From positions 22,814,965 through 22,878,964 of the forward strand of contig CM033106.1 in NCBI GenBank assembly GCA_019321725.1: 64,000 nt of DNA, read 5' to 3'. How positions within the stretch are numbered: the stretch's first letter is position 1; the number at the start of each line of letters is the position of its first letter. The notes under the pieces were generated by a model. It saw nothing but the letters and a program-made list of their open reading frames with translations, was not told the DNA's origin and ran no database searches. The position numbers and the translations under genes were made by a program. This document shows, one piece after another, positions 22,520 through 34,609 of this stretch. Source of the DNA: Paulownia fortunei. Taxonomy: Eukaryota > Streptophyta > Magnoliopsida > Lamiales > Paulowniaceae.

Positions 22520-23935
22520 TCAGGTCGATCGGGCTTTTTTTCGTTCAACCATTTCCTTCTCCTTATCTTCCTTTACCCAGTCATCCAGCCATCCCTTTCT
22601 TATCATCTTCTCTATCTCATCTCTCAGATGCCGATAATCATCTATGTTATGCCCATACTTATTATAGAACGTGCAGAATAGATTTGACTTGGACTTGGTT
22701 GGAGCTGATGAGTGATTATACGGTCATTTTAACCCTTTTTATGCTTCACAATAACCATTAAGATATGTGCCCTTAGGGAAATCAGAGGAGTGTATTGTCT
22801 GGGTTCCCCAGGAGTAGGCAAAAGACGTCTCTTTTTGGCTTCAATTTCCTGACAAAATCTCTTCCCTCTTTGCTAGACTCTCTTCTGGCTCTTTTTCTGT
22901 CTCTTTCATCTCTTTTCATTCGCTAAGCTTCTTCCATTTTGATATATTTTATAGCTCGGGCTAGCAGGTCATCAAAATTTCTGGCTAATTTCTTAGCCAA
23001 CAACCTGAAAAATTCCCCATTCTGCAAACCTTGGGCCAGGGCCTAGGGCATTGGAAAGTACCTCCTAGATAGCTGAGGGTACTTCTAAAACAGCAGGTGT
23101 GAATCTTTTAATATAACTTCGCAGGGCCTCATTATCTTTTTGCTTTATACTGAATAAAGCCAGCGATATTTTTTGGTGTTTCCGAGAACTTGCAAATTTA
23201 TGCAAAAAGGCATAACTAAATTCATTAAAAGAGTTAATTGAACTGAGGGGTAACTGGTTGAACCATTGTTAGGCTGATTTTGATAGGGTAGTCAGGAATA
23301 ACCTGCACTTAACCCCATCAGAATGCATGTGCAAGAGCTGAATTTTTGAAACTGCATAGATGTTTCCATGGGTCAGTAGTACCATCATAATCATAATTTA
23401 ATGACCTGAAGTTGGTTGGTAGGTCCATCATTACTTTCTCAGTAAACAGAATTCCTCTTTTGGTCACTATATTCCTTCCTACTATTTTCATCTTCATCTA
23501 TTTCAGCTCATTATGTAAATCCTCCAATTTCTCCGACACATCTGGCTCTTTCATTTTATTCCGGCATTCCCTTGTATGACTTTCTTCCAGCCTCTCAGGG
23601 TGGAGTGGTTTTTTCGGTACCTCTGGTGGTGGTGGTGGTGGATTAGCCTCTCTTCTTCTTAAAGCTACATCCACCATAGTTGTGATCAGACTTGTCAACT
23701 GCTATATAGTAAGCTAGCCGGCATTTTTGCCCTAAATTTTAGAACCAAATTTACACATGGTGCCTGCATGGTTCAGAGCAGTGGAACTCCAGGTGTTACC
23801 AGGGTGGGCTATCATTCTCCCCCACTCTTGAACCTTTGGATCATGACTGGGCCAGATGACTAGTGGTGGAGCTTCACCAGATGTTCCTTCGCCCGAAATT
23901 CCTTTTCCTACCATTTCTCATGCCTTAACTCACAA
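22520..23935 (-). pseudogene. Tat-B gag
   Basis: Minus strand pieces: an N-terminal 60-codon stretch at 23914-23732 (PLVIWPSHDPKVQEW, then GNTWSSTALNHAG); a proline-rich linker at 23640-23580; a capsid-like core around 23430-22930 (YIKRFTPAVLEVP, then NGEFFRLLAKKLARNFDDLL); and a zinc-finger-like C-terminal motif near 22670 (FCTFYNKYGHNIDDYRHL). The second histidine-type residue is replaced, as is common in Tat gag relics. Several stops interrupt it. Confidence 0.75.
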
Positions 23936-23940
23936 TTTTT

Positions 23941-23955
23941 TCTCAGACGGCGCCA
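23941..23955 (-). other. Tat-B primer-binding site
   Basis: The minus strand reads TGGCGCCGTCTGAGA, the common Ty3/gypsy site (usually TGGCGCCGTCTGTGGG), eight bases from the 5' LTR edge (LTR end TGCA, spacer TAATAAGT). Confidence 0.8.
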
Positions 23956-23963
23956 ACTTATTA

Positions 23964-24710
23964 TGCACCAATTGGAGAATGTGCACCCTAAGTACCAATC
24001 CACTGCTTTTGCTCTCCTTCCCTAGTTGGATCACCTGCACAAAATGCCGATATGACCTGGTGTAAGAACTCCGACACTCAAGTTAGTAGCTATTCTCTTG
24101 GAGAAGATGAAAAGCAGATAAATATATATGCTTTTTAGATAGATGAAAAGTATACACGTGATATGACATGCATTCCCTTATTTATAGATACTCAACAAGG
24201 GCAAAAGAGAGATTTCAAACCTTAATTTGTTATAACAGATTACTGTGCGCGTATCCATATTTTCAAATTTACCCTAAAAAGATTCCCTATTATTTTCTAA
24301 CCGTAACCATTTCATCCTAATTTTTCACATGAACCTACCCGACCTGGAGGTCGGTAAGCTTCCCAATGCTAGATACAAGATGCTTAACAGGTCATGCTAC
24401 TCTCCTAGCCCATGTGTTGAGCTAACACATCTGTTCACCCAACTTCCATACCATAAATTAAAATTTTCTATCATCCCGACCCGACCTATTTCTAATTAGC
24501 TTATTCTCCCTAAACCGAGCTACTCCAACTCTCGATCTAAGTCGCATTAGCTTCTTACTTATGATCCGAGCTACGCAGATCCATCCTAATCTAAGTCACA
24601 CCAACTTCTTACTTATGATTCGAGCTACGCAGTCCGTCCCGATCTATGTTGCACTAGCTTCTTACTTATGATCCGAGCTACGCAGGTCTATCCCGACCTA
24701 TACCACATCA
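23964..24710 (-). mobile_element. Tat-B 5' LTR
   Basis: On the minus strand the LTR probably starts TGATGTGGTATAGG at 24710 and ends GGTGCA at 23964. It holds a TATA-type promoter (CTATAAATAAGGGAATGCAT, ~24190) and the phrase ACTTGAGTGTCGGAG typical of Tat LTRs (~24080). A degenerate ~60-bp repeat (ACTTATGATCCGAGCTACGC units) lies at about 24540-24700. There is no second copy in the window, so the outer edge is tentative. Confidence 0.65.
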
Positions 24711-26533
24711 GCACTTATAAAGAACTTAGCTTGGGTGAGTCGTCTCCTTTGATTACTGCTTAGCTCATTTACTTAGCATCATTTTGCCTTATTTTTCTTT
24801 GTTGGCTTGCTAATGCTTCTTGTTTCTTTGCAGCGTCTCATGCTAGCCTCCATTTTGAATAAGGTAAGGCATCCATAGAGACCTCTCCAAGGGTACTAGT
24901 TGTGGCGGCATGTAGTGTTGGTTATCACTTCATGGGAAAGTCACTCCATTTTAGTTCGGCTTTTTATTTGGAGGTTACTCCACTTAGTCTTTTCTTGTTG
25001 CTTTATGCAATGAATATTGCCAATTTAATATTATCATTTTTTTTCCACTTGGGAAGTTGATCAAACTTTCAAGTATTTTGTCTCAAAGGGATTTCCTTGA
25101 ACTATTCGAAGCTAAGCTTTAGCTAACCTCAAGGGATGGCAGGTAATCTTAGGACTCATTTTTCATCAACCTTCGAGCTTATGAGATTCTGGTGTCGAGC
25201 TAGCTAGGCTCCTTAATGACCTTAAGGGAATTTTTTTGACCTCTAGGGTCAGTGGTAGTATAATATTTTGTTTAGTAGAGTAGGTAGATGCACAGTTGTA
25301 ATGCAAAGTGAATAACTTTATTGATCTTACAAAAATTTACTAAGTACTTGAATAAGAGTCACTTGAGCTTGATAACTTGAGTTGAAATACTAGCCCTCAT
25401 AGCTAAACTTTGTAGAAATTATCTAAGTAATTGGGCTTCTCTCTACTAGTAGAACTTCTTGAAGGCACAAGCCCATGAGCTCTTGGGAGCGCGATGGCGC
25501 GCGAGCTTTTCCTAGGGGTGCAATTGGCATGTGAGCTCCTCTTGGGGTGTGATAGCGTACGAGCTCCTCATTGGGGCAATAAGGTGCGTAAGCTCATCTG
25601 GGGATGCGATGGCGTGGGAGCTCTTTATAGGGGCACAAGGGTGCACAATCTTTTCCTGGGGGCGTGATGGCATGCAAACTCTTTTTTGGGACCAAGGCGT
25701 GAGAGCTTCTCTAGGGACTCGATGGCTTGAGAGCTCCTCTTGGGGGCATGACGATGCACAAGCTTCTCTTGAGGTCCCACGAGCTCCCTTTAGGGGTGCA
25801 ATGGTGTGCAAACTCCTCTTGGAGGCATGATGGCATGCGAGCTCCTCCTGGGGGCGTGATGGCTCACAAACTTCTCTTGGGGGGGCGATGGCGAGCGAGC
25901 CCTTCTTGGGGGCATGATGGTGTGCAAGCTCTTAACTCCCTAAAGCTTATTCTCGCTACATGGGGTCATCGCTCTTGTCTCACCTTTATTGAGACATCCT
26001 CTGTTAATGCTGGGGGGTCCTCTTTGGTGGTCAGCATACTGTTACACCAGTAGGCTCCTCACGTCACTTAATATTTCCCTCAAGGCAAAGCTTGGCTTCT
26101 AGCATACTTGTGGGTGTCAGCCTCTTTATACCTAGTCATCTTGCACCTCTACTTAGTCCTTTTGGGAGCTAAAGTATGATCTCGACTCCAACGAGGTGGT
26201 CTTAGGGGCTCTGTTCCATGTTGGTTGGCAACGCTTGTCTTGTTGTTTCGTGTCTCTACTCGATCTAGCGCCTTCTTGATCATTATCCTAGTACCTCTTG
26301 GGTCATCTGTAGTATCGTTGGTTATGTCGGCTCACCCTAACAAAGCGAAGGTGGAGACAGATCTCTCGAATTGGCTAGAGGTAGATGTCGTTCACCTCCG
26401 ATAACGTGGGTGCCTCTGATAGGGGTCAGCCTCCATGGTCGTGGGTACCCCTGGTAGGGGGGTCACAATAAGCACTGGCTCTTCTTGATGCTATAAATCT
26501 AGGTTTGGTTGGCCATCTCAGTGTCAAGATAGG
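24711..26533 (-). mobile_element. Tat-A 5' internal remnant (leader and gag start)
   Basis: GC-rich DNA just inside the Tat-A 5' LTR. A minus-strand frame starts ATGGCCAACCAAACC about 30 bp after the primer-binding site, as gag does in Tat elements, but stops soon after. Pol is absent. The middle is occupied by the 33-bp minisatellite (25440-25935). Confidence 0.55.
25440..25935. repeat. ~33-bp minisatellite, about 15 degenerate units, open in several frames
   Basis: Units resemble GAGCTCCTCTTGGGGGCATG then ATGGCGTGC. The 33-bp period is a multiple of three, so frames stay open on both strands (minus 25811-25512, an 11-residue peptide period around PQEELSSHAIA; plus 25531-25830). Units vary by substitutions and small indels. 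It is G-rich on the plus strand, with GGGG in most units. It is a repeat inside a dead retrotransposon and not a protein gene. Confidence 0.85.
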
Positions 26534-26553
26534 GTTCCCACAAACAACGTCAA
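26534..26553 (-). other. Decayed primer-binding site of Tat-A
   Basis: The minus strand reads TTGACGTTGTTTGTGGGAAC, which matches TTGGCGCCGTCTGTGGGAAC except for transition-type changes at former CpG or C positions. It adjoins the LTR at 26556. Confidence 0.7.
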
Positions 26554-26555
26554 AA

Positions 26556-26950
26556 TAATGTAGTCAATGTAAGATAGTTGCACCTTGGTCCTTCTCAAAT
26601 ATAGAGAGATGTCTTCTCGTGATCTTCCTCCTTGTCAGGAAGTGAGAGGTAAGTGGGATCCTGCCTGTGATACGAACAAATGATTAGGGATTTCTGAATT
26701 AGCCGGGATACCATTCCGATGCTCAAGTCAGTTATAGAGATTGAGAGAAAGTGTAAATACCATAATGTAAAGGCCTATCTTAAAATGGTGGATAATTAGG
26801 GTATTTATACTGTATATTGGACAGTATAATTTAATATAATATAATGCATAAATCACATGGATTTCATAAATCTATGAGTTTGAGATATATATATATATAT
26901 ATATTGGATTTCGTGAACTTAGTCTTTTGACCTTTATTGGTATATATACA
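26556..26950 (-). mobile_element. Tat-A right LTR (5' LTR)
   Basis: Partner of 3551-3930 in direct orientation (~80% similar). It starts TAATGTAGTC (expected TG altered) and ends TATATATACA at 26950. It carries an internal (TA)n tract at about 26885-26903 that the other LTR lacks, and a (CA)n run follows outside. The LTR-LTR divergence indicates an old insertion. Confidence 0.75.
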
Positions 26951-29900
26951 GACACACACACAAATAAAACATCAAAAACTTCCCCATTCAAAGCAAATTA
27001 GCCGTTGAAAGTTGTGGGTGAATGCATATGTCTCGAAGCCAATTGCACAAGTTTTCATGGAAAAAAAGCTGGTAGTCTAGTTTACTATTCTGTCTTCAAA
27101 TGGAGTGTTTTATTTAAGGTTATGAACTGAACTTTATAAGTCATGAGTTTATATTAATTAAAATTTAAATATTATCAAATTTGAGATCATAAGTTCAAAC
27201 TCAGTTTATATATTTTTATATCGGATCAATTTAAACTTGGTTCACCTTTTTTAAGAGTTTTAGATTTATTTTGGACTAACTTGTACTATCTTTTTGTTTC
27301 CTTTCTTAACAACAATAGGAAATTGCCCAATGAATCGTATACAAAGAGCCTAATTCTACACAATACACAAGATAGAAGTTTATACTAATTATATATGTCA
27401 TACAAACTTGCAATTCAATTTAAAGGTCAAGCAATAAAAGTATACGAGAATGCTCATCCAACTTAAATACAATAATGCTCATCCAATTTAAAAATCTTTG
27501 TAAATAATAACGTCATAACATAAGAACTTGAAATTTATTCCAAAATCTCTAACCAAGAAGAAGAATTTGAACTGATATTTGTACTTCATAATTTTCTTAA
27601 TGCTTCAAACCAAAATATTAAAAAATTTATAAGCTTCTTATTTCAATTAGCTTCCAAAATAATTGAGAAGTATGAGATTGTGATTAAAATATCAAGTATT
27701 GAGGAGTAATTGAAATTAGCCTTATTAAATTCAAGCTCAGTTAGAAAAATTATTGGGCTCAAATTGAATGCTCAAGCCAACTTGATCATATTTAATTAAA
27801 CTCGGGTCTACCAACAGAATTTGGATAGAGCCCATTGATTTTATTTAACTATTTAAAAATAAATTCAACCTTTATTTAGAGTAGATATGATATTTGAGAG
27901 TAGATATGCATCTATACCATTTTATTTTCTTTTAATTTATAATTGATCGATTAAACAGTTATTGTATATTCGTTTTGTTTCTGGGTCCTGTGTTTTTCTA
28001 TGTTCTTGATTGAATTTGAAGAATTTCTGTGTTTCAGTTAGATAGGGATGGGGGTTTCCTACAGTAGTGATCAACATTTGTGAAGGGATTAGTAACTTAG
28101 TAAATTTTGACTTGGAAAGGGAAGAATCAGAGGTGTTAAAGAATATTTTATTGAGCTTGAACTTGGTTAATGTTTATTATGATTTGCATCTTGAAGTAAA
28201 AAAATTGACTAAGAGTATGCCTAATTGAATTATTGAATGTGCAAAATTTTAAAAACCTGTGGTGTGTAGGAGAAGAGTAAGAACAAGCAATGAGAGGCAA
28301 ACTTAATAATGGGGAGGGTCTCACCTGCAAATGACGAAAAAATGAAAGAGACATGGATATACAAGGAAGTTTGACTTTGCTTTGCCTTCGTGTTTTAGCT
28401 CTTTCATGTTCTTGTTTTTTGATCAATTACCTGTCTTTAAATTTGCTGGGCCACAGGTAAATATGGTGTGCAGATGAAAATTTAGCATCTCATGTGATTT
28501 TTTTCCATGTGCTACTTTTTTGCATTCACCAACATATTAAGAAACCTACATGGATGCCATGTTTTTTCAATAGTTCATGACCTTGTTTTATTTTTTATGT
28601 TTGGTGTTTATTTGAATTTCTTTTTGAGTCAAAGGCTATTCGTTCTTCATTAGCGAGCAATGTTAGTTATTTGTCTGCATGCCATTATTGTGGATTGTGG
28701 AATACTGGTTGCTAGGTCAAGCTGTTATACACAGGCTTGCACTTTAGTAGATATATATATGACATAAGAGTGTGCTCACACATACAGAACAGCAAAGCAT
28801 GAGTTGCCAGGGAGCTTTCACTAAAGATATTGCGTTCATGTATTATTCACGTCAAGAATTGTGCTATTCATCTGCAAGTGAGGATGAAAATTTGTTTGGA
28901 GTAGATATACGTGTCTATGGAGATTTGTTTGTTTCTCAAGATGTTGTAGGATTGCTCTTATGCCGCTTCATCTCTGTGAGTGGTTGAGTACTTTAGAATT
29001 TGGATTTGTTATCAGCCAGGTAGTTAGTCTGCCATATGGCTGATTAAATAGTTCAGAGGGAGTGGTGAGATAATGTATCAGATGTTGCCAATAAGGTTCG
29101 AAGATAAGGAAAGGCACATTTCAACTCACTTTTTTTGTGACAACTTAAGCTTATGCTTGCCATTTTCATATTTTCCTTCCTATTACCACCACTAATTATC
29201 CTCGCCCTGCACCCACCTTGGCTATCAACTTCATTGTACTCTGTTGGCATTCTCTGCCAACCATTCTAATAACCACTGCCATCATCAATGACGGTTGGCA
29301 ACTCCTTTTCCCCTCTCCTCTGTTAGGAGCCGCTGACACCACCTATCTCCACATTGGTATGATATTGTCCACTTTGGGCCTAAACTCTTATGGTTTTTTT
29401 TTTAGATTTTATCCAAAAGGTCTCATGCCAATAGAAATATTGTTCACACTTATAAACTCATAATTATCCCAATTTCTAACCAATGTGGGACTTTATTTGT
29501 ACACTTAACACCCTCGTCAACCAGTGTTAAGCCTGAGGAGATCATGGCTCACGCACTCCACCTCTTCTTTTTAAATGTCCACCATTGCTTCTGAAACATA
29601 TGGTGGCAAAATAGTCGTCCTTTATTCTTTTTTTTCTTTTTATGGTTTGGAAAAATTTACTGTGGTGGTTGGTGGTAATGGTAGCAGTGATGGTAGTGGA
29701 TGATGTTATCACTGTGACTATTAGGGCCTTGACAGTAATAAATGGTGGATGATAGCAGTGGTGCTTTTGTTACGTTCATGGAGGCATGGTGATAGCTGAT
29801 GGTTTGCGGTGACTCCTAACAGTGATTTTGATATGGCAAATCTTGTTGGGGTTGATAGTGACATTGTGATGGGAGTACTTCTTTTTTCCTTTTAAACATT

Positions 29901-30715
29901 TTTGCTAAGAATTTAAGAGATGAATTGGATGTTTAGGAAGTGTAAGGCTTGCCATTCTTAGTCCTAATTAATCTTTGATGACCAAACAATAGAAGGATTC
30001 GCAAAAATTTCCCAAGATATAGGAATCCTTAAGCAAGTAATCATGAGATATATCATGTATCATACTTCTTGGAAGACTACTGGGGTATGCAGAGTTTTGG
30101 ACTTTTGATTTGGTGTCGGCTATAACATATACTATACTGTTAATTGTGATCCAAATTGTGCAATTCGAGTTTGAGCTTGTGAAAATTTCACCAAGTGGAG
30201 GTGAAAGTTGATCTGGTGAAGAGTCTACATATTAAAATAAATGCTTTGCCTTCGCACATTCAATCCCTACTACTATGTTGTTTGCTCTTTGCTACTCCAG
30301 CGGGAATACACTTATTTATTTTTCTTCTTTCTTGAATAAGTTTCAGGTAGAAATGTTACTGCAATGCTGTAGTGTTGCATATGTTGTACATTTGTTTGTG
30401 CCTTTCTTATTCATTTAGTGCATGATTGTGCCTGGACAGGAAAATTTTGGCATGGCTGATTATCTGAACTTGATTTTCTATATTTTTTTCTTTGGTCCTT
30501 TTTATTTTTTTCACCTTGCAATTCTGATTGATAGCAACATTTGAGGTATAGTACAGCAATGCCACTGATAGCTTTCTTTAATGAAAATAAGTTTCTTCAT
30601 TGAGGATGGCCCTTATATTTCACTCAACCCAAGCTTTGTAAACTTTGTAAAGTTTGTTTATGAGTGCTCCAGATCATTATTGAAATAACTGAAGTTAAAT
30701 CACTTTTTTCTTGTA
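26951..30715. other. Intergenic DNA, no gene recognised
   Basis: AT-rich at first, then mixed. Frames at 28148-28426 (minus), 28772-28987 (plus) and 29218-29463 (plus) match nothing known to me and show no splice logic. A degenerate GGTGGTAATGGTAGCAGTG-type trinucleotide-rich tract lies at about 29650-29880. The last part may be intron DNA belonging to the TRAPPC4 relic, but no upstream exons were found. Confidence 0.5.
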
Positions 30716-30716
30716 G

Positions 30717-30905
30717 CTACGAAATTCTTTGTGGTCTGTGACCTTGAAACTCTGCATATGGAGAGTCTCTTGAAACATATTTATGAGTTACAAACTGATT
30801 ATGTTTTGAAGAGCCCTTTCTATGAGATGGAGATGCCAATTTGGTGTGAGCTGTTTGACATAAATTTGGCACAAGCAGGATCGGGTTGCCTTTTTGAGAA
30901 GATGA
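30717..30905 (+). pseudogene. TRAPPC4/Trs23 (synbindin-type TRAPP subunit) last-exon relic
   Basis: TRAPPC4 is a core subunit of the TRAPP vesicle-tethering complex at the ER-Golgi. After an acceptor-like TTTTTTCTTGTAG ending at 30716, the plus strand encodes TKFFVVCDLETLHMESLL, then KHIYELQTDYVLKSPFYEME and MPIWCELFDINLAQA. This is the C-terminal exon of plant TRAPPC4, where the family has MPIRCELFD. Just after AQA the sequence lacks 8 bp compared with the family (usual AVQKDRVALLGR end). The displaced frame still reads DRVAFLRR and stops at 30903-30905, while the main frame runs on to 30919. Arg-to-Trp and the frameshift suggest a dead copy. The retained acceptor points to a genomic duplication and not a processed copy. 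No other exons were found upstream. Confidence 0.85.
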
Positions 30906-30919
30906 CCTGCTCAACCTGA

Positions 30920-31660
30920 TTCCTGAGCATGAAACTTGTCATATTCTTTGTTTTGTGCTGACTACTGAGTTTGTTTTCATTTCATTTTAAGCTTGTTTAG
31001 TGTTCCATTTTCTTGATTTCGAAAACAATGACAGAAGGTTAGGTGATCCTGGTGGAGATTCTGCCATCTACTGCATGTCAAAACTGATTGTTCCTTAACT
31101 CAGAATTCTAAACTCGTGCTGAACATGGGAAATGCCGTTGTTGATTTACTGAAAGAATATCCAGATAGAGAGATGTCTACAAAATGGATGTTGTTATCCT
31201 TATATCCAGAAGTACTATTCCTAACATTCTGATTTTCATTTCAGACAGGCATAAAATGTACAGAAACTGGACTAGAAAGATTATCAAAATAACTCAATAG
31301 ACAGAATGGGGTAATTTTCGGTCTGACCTTCTGGGGAGTATAGTTGCTATGTCTGTCTCTGAATGAAATGGTTCTGTTCTCTGTACTTGGGCATACTTGC
31401 AATCACTAGTTCTTGAAAGCATTTTAACATGCTGCTCCAAGGCTTTATTATAAAATCTAATTCAATTACAAGAGCTGATTCTTTTCTTCCTACTTAGACC
31501 ACTTCATTCATTAATGTTTTCCTGGTTCAATACATTGCACCAGTTTTAGATGTGGAACCCCAATTGTATCAAGAATGGAGGTGTCCTATAGCAGATCTTG
31601 AGAGATCATTGCTGTTGAAAATTGTAACCTTTTTCTTTTTGCTTTGCATAAAGAATAACC
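30920..31660. other. Non-coding, possibly former 3' flank of the TRAPPC4 relic
   Basis: No coding region, RNA gene or transposon domain is seen. Composition is less AT-rich than the inverted repeat that follows. Confidence 0.4.
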
Positions 31661-31669
31661 CCTTAAATT

Positions 31670-33890
31670 AATTTATGTCTATCTTAATTAATTGATTGAA
31701 TTAATTAACTATCTCACTTTACATGAGCTCCTCATCTTATTATATTTAATTAAATATTATTTTTTTAACTGGATAAATTAATTTAACTCTTTAAATTAAT
31801 TTTAATTTTAATTAACTAATCTTTGTTAATTTATTTAATTCAATTCTTGGATTACCTTCCAAATTAGAAGTGGACTTTTTTTATATGTGTGTGATCCTTT
31901 ATATTCACAAATAAACAAGCAGTGGACTTGTAACTCTTGCAATTTAGGTGAATAAATTATTTTATTTTTGATTAATTAATTTAATAAATTAATCATTTTA
32001 GAATTAACTCTTTAATCTCAAAAACATCACAAATCATGGAAAGCTCCTAACAGTGTATCATAACTACATACTTTTAGGTGAAATAGTAGCGAACCTATTT
32101 CGATTACATGTACCATACAAATATGATCTTTCTGTCTCCTAATTTTTTGACTAAATCTAGGGTATAGATTATTAATTGAAACTCAATTTGATTTAGTAAC
32201 TATGATTTCATTTTGAGTTTCATTGACTCTTTGATGAATCATAAGGAAGCCCTCGTATAATGTTCATCCTACCTTGGTTATGATATTCAGAGTTAAGAAT
32301 TATGAAAACATAAGAGATTTAGCTATTCTTGTAGATAGGTGATGGATACTTTATTGATCACTCATTAACCTCCATACAGAAAAATATTACACTCAAATTA
32401 TTCTCCTTATGATTGTCGAGCAAATAAGAAATACATCAAATGCAATATGTCGTGGACAAGGTTACAATTGTATCTCAAGTTTACGAATTAATTCTTGCAC
32501 TGTCTTAACTACAAAATTCTTAATCAAACATTTGCAATTGAGAATTTTCAAGTAGGCATATGTTGTTTACTTGTTTTCTAACAAGGACCTGCATGCATGC
32601 ACTAACGTCCCCTATGTCAATGTGTATGGAGGGAGATATCCTACTTTCGAGCATGCATCATGTGCGTAAGTCTTGATTGACTTATTGATATCTTGTCTCG
32701 ATGAACTCTCGAATAGAAGTTTATTTAAGATCATAGTCATTTAGACATATTCTATAATCATAATCATATGCGCGACCATATCCCATAGCTAAATATGGTA
32801 TAAGGATGTTATTGTCTAAGTACAATTAAAGATAAAGGAGTGTTATTATATTAAAATATTTTGAATAAAACTCAATAATACAATAATATAATAGTGATCA
32901 TGAATTGACACACCCATCACTACTCTGAGAGGTGTTTGTTAGAGATTAAGTATAATGAACAACTTCACTTGAAGTTCCCAATTGAAATTGTTGTTTGTCA
33001 AATATGAATTTTTTAATTATGATAGTACAAGAATTAGTTTTTATACTTGAGGCACTATTGTAACCTATGCACGATATGTTGGATTTTAATACATTTTCTA
33101 ATTATCTAGCAATCACAAGGAGAATATGTTGTGTATAACATCCTCATGCATGGAGATTAATGAGTGGCAATAAATGATTATCACCTATCAGGTTAAAAAG
33201 ATAAATCTCTTATGCTTTTTGTAGTCTTTGACTCAAAAGTCATTGGTTAAGGCAAAATAAATATTAAACAGGAATTTTCTAATGATCCATATAAGAGACA
33301 GTGAGACTGAGAATGAAATCATAGTTATATTAAGTCATATAGGATTTGGACTAACAATTTATGCTATAGACTTAATCAGGATATTAGGAGACGGAAGGAT
33401 TGTATTCACATGATACTCATAATAAGAAATAGTTTATTATTTCTTACACCTAAAACTAGGTAGTCGTGAAGCATTGCTAGTTCTTTCTATGACTTATAAG
33501 TTTTTGGAATTAAAAAGTTAATTCCAATATAATTAATTAATTAATCAGAATAATTTAGTTACTCAAGTAAATCGTAATAGTTGTGAGTCCACTGATAACT
33601 TAACGGTGACCCTAAAGGGTCACACACAAAGTTGAAAAAAATCACTTTTATCTATAAAATAATCCAAGGTGTAGGATTAAATTAACTGAGAAGATTAATT
33701 AGTTGATGCTTAAATTAAATCAATTGTTGAATTAATCTAATTAAATAATGAGATTATTTAATTAAATTTAATAAAATTTATAAAGCCCATATAGAACTAA
33801 TTAATTAATTAATTAATTAATAAATTAATTTAGGCCTATTTAATTTATATGATAAATTAAACTAATTGAGATAGATCAATTGAATTGGAC
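31670..33890. repeat. Long imperfect inverted repeat (foldback), arms ~0.95 kb
   Basis: The left arm (~31670-32600) pairs with the reverse complement of the right arm (~32920-33890) over many collinear blocks at roughly 65-75% identity. Examples: GTCTCCTAATTTTTTGACTA at ~32135 against the complement of ~33380; TTATTCTCCTTATGATTG at ~32398 against the complement of ~33123; and GGTTACAAT at ~32460 against the complement of ~33060. The spacer is ~300 bp. No transposase is present. It could be an old foldback element or two head-to-head LTR-like copies. AATT-rich tracts mark both outer arms, for example (TTAA)n near 33795-33830. Confidence 0.75.
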
Positions 33891-34609
33891 CTTAATTAAA
33901 TTAAAGGTCCAAGGTAGGAAGTCCATTAGATAAATTTAATTAAATAATTAAAGTTTCTTAAAAAATGATGGAATCCTAGTGTGAATACAAAGAGAATGAA
34001 TAGGGAAGAAGATTATTGATCCTAGTAGGGTTAGGATGGAAATGAGTCCCATAAGAAGGACCTCAAGTGGCCGAAAATTGCAAGCTTCATCTTACAGATT
34101 TTTTGACCTCTCTTGCTCTCAAAAATCTGCCACTTTCTCTCTTTCTTCCATCTTGTTCCATCACAAAAAAGGTTCCATATTTTTTTTTTTTATTAAAGTT
34201 CAATTATTTCTTCACTATTTTGAGAATTGAACTTCACATATATATAACTTACTGTGTAGAATAAAGAATTCAAATTTACTAACATAAATTTATAATTTGT
34301 GGAAGTTTTTTTAGTGTGGATAAAGTTAGAGGGGTTATACTTGAAACCCTAAGAAAAATTCACTTTTGATACGAGGGCAATAATTTAAATCATTTCGGAA
34401 CCTACATCAATCGGAGTGCATATTCAGGTATAATTTGCAAACTTAAATTTTAATTAAAGCAAGTAATTAGAAATACAAACAAATAATCGTATCAATATTT
34501 GGGAGTAGGTATTGCATATATGATATATTTATATTTGTCGTGTTTAAATTATTTAAATTTCAACTACATTAATTTTCCAATACAATACAAATCTAACACA
34601 GATGACCCC
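33891..34609. other. AT-rich DNA with no gene recognised
   Basis: Overlapping plus-strand frames at 34036-34264 are T-rich and unrecognised. The sequence grades into the Tat-C remnant. Confidence 0.5.

Larger units (their letters stand above)
17784..24710 (-). mobile_element. Tat-B: Ty3/gypsy Tat-lineage retrotransposon, 5' LTR present, 3' end truncated
   Basis: Order on the minus strand: 5' LTR (24710-23964), primer-binding site, gag, protease, RT, RNase H, integrase, 93-bp tandem repeat, antisense extra ORF. This order, the domain sequences and the antisense ORF are typical of the Tat/Retand branch. There is no 3' LTR or polypurine tract: the element stops abruptly at ~17783 in LOG sequence. 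The coding parts keep long recognisable stretches but contain stops and frameshifts. Confidence 0.85.

Noticed and set aside
25531..26053. 99- and 108-codon plus-strand frames with a Trp/Gly-rich repeated peptide
   Set aside because: By-product of the 33-bp minisatellite. The same DNA is also open on the minus strand.
34036..34264. Two overlapping ~65-codon plus-strand frames
   Set aside because: T-rich, overlapping in different frames, with no splice or promoter context.
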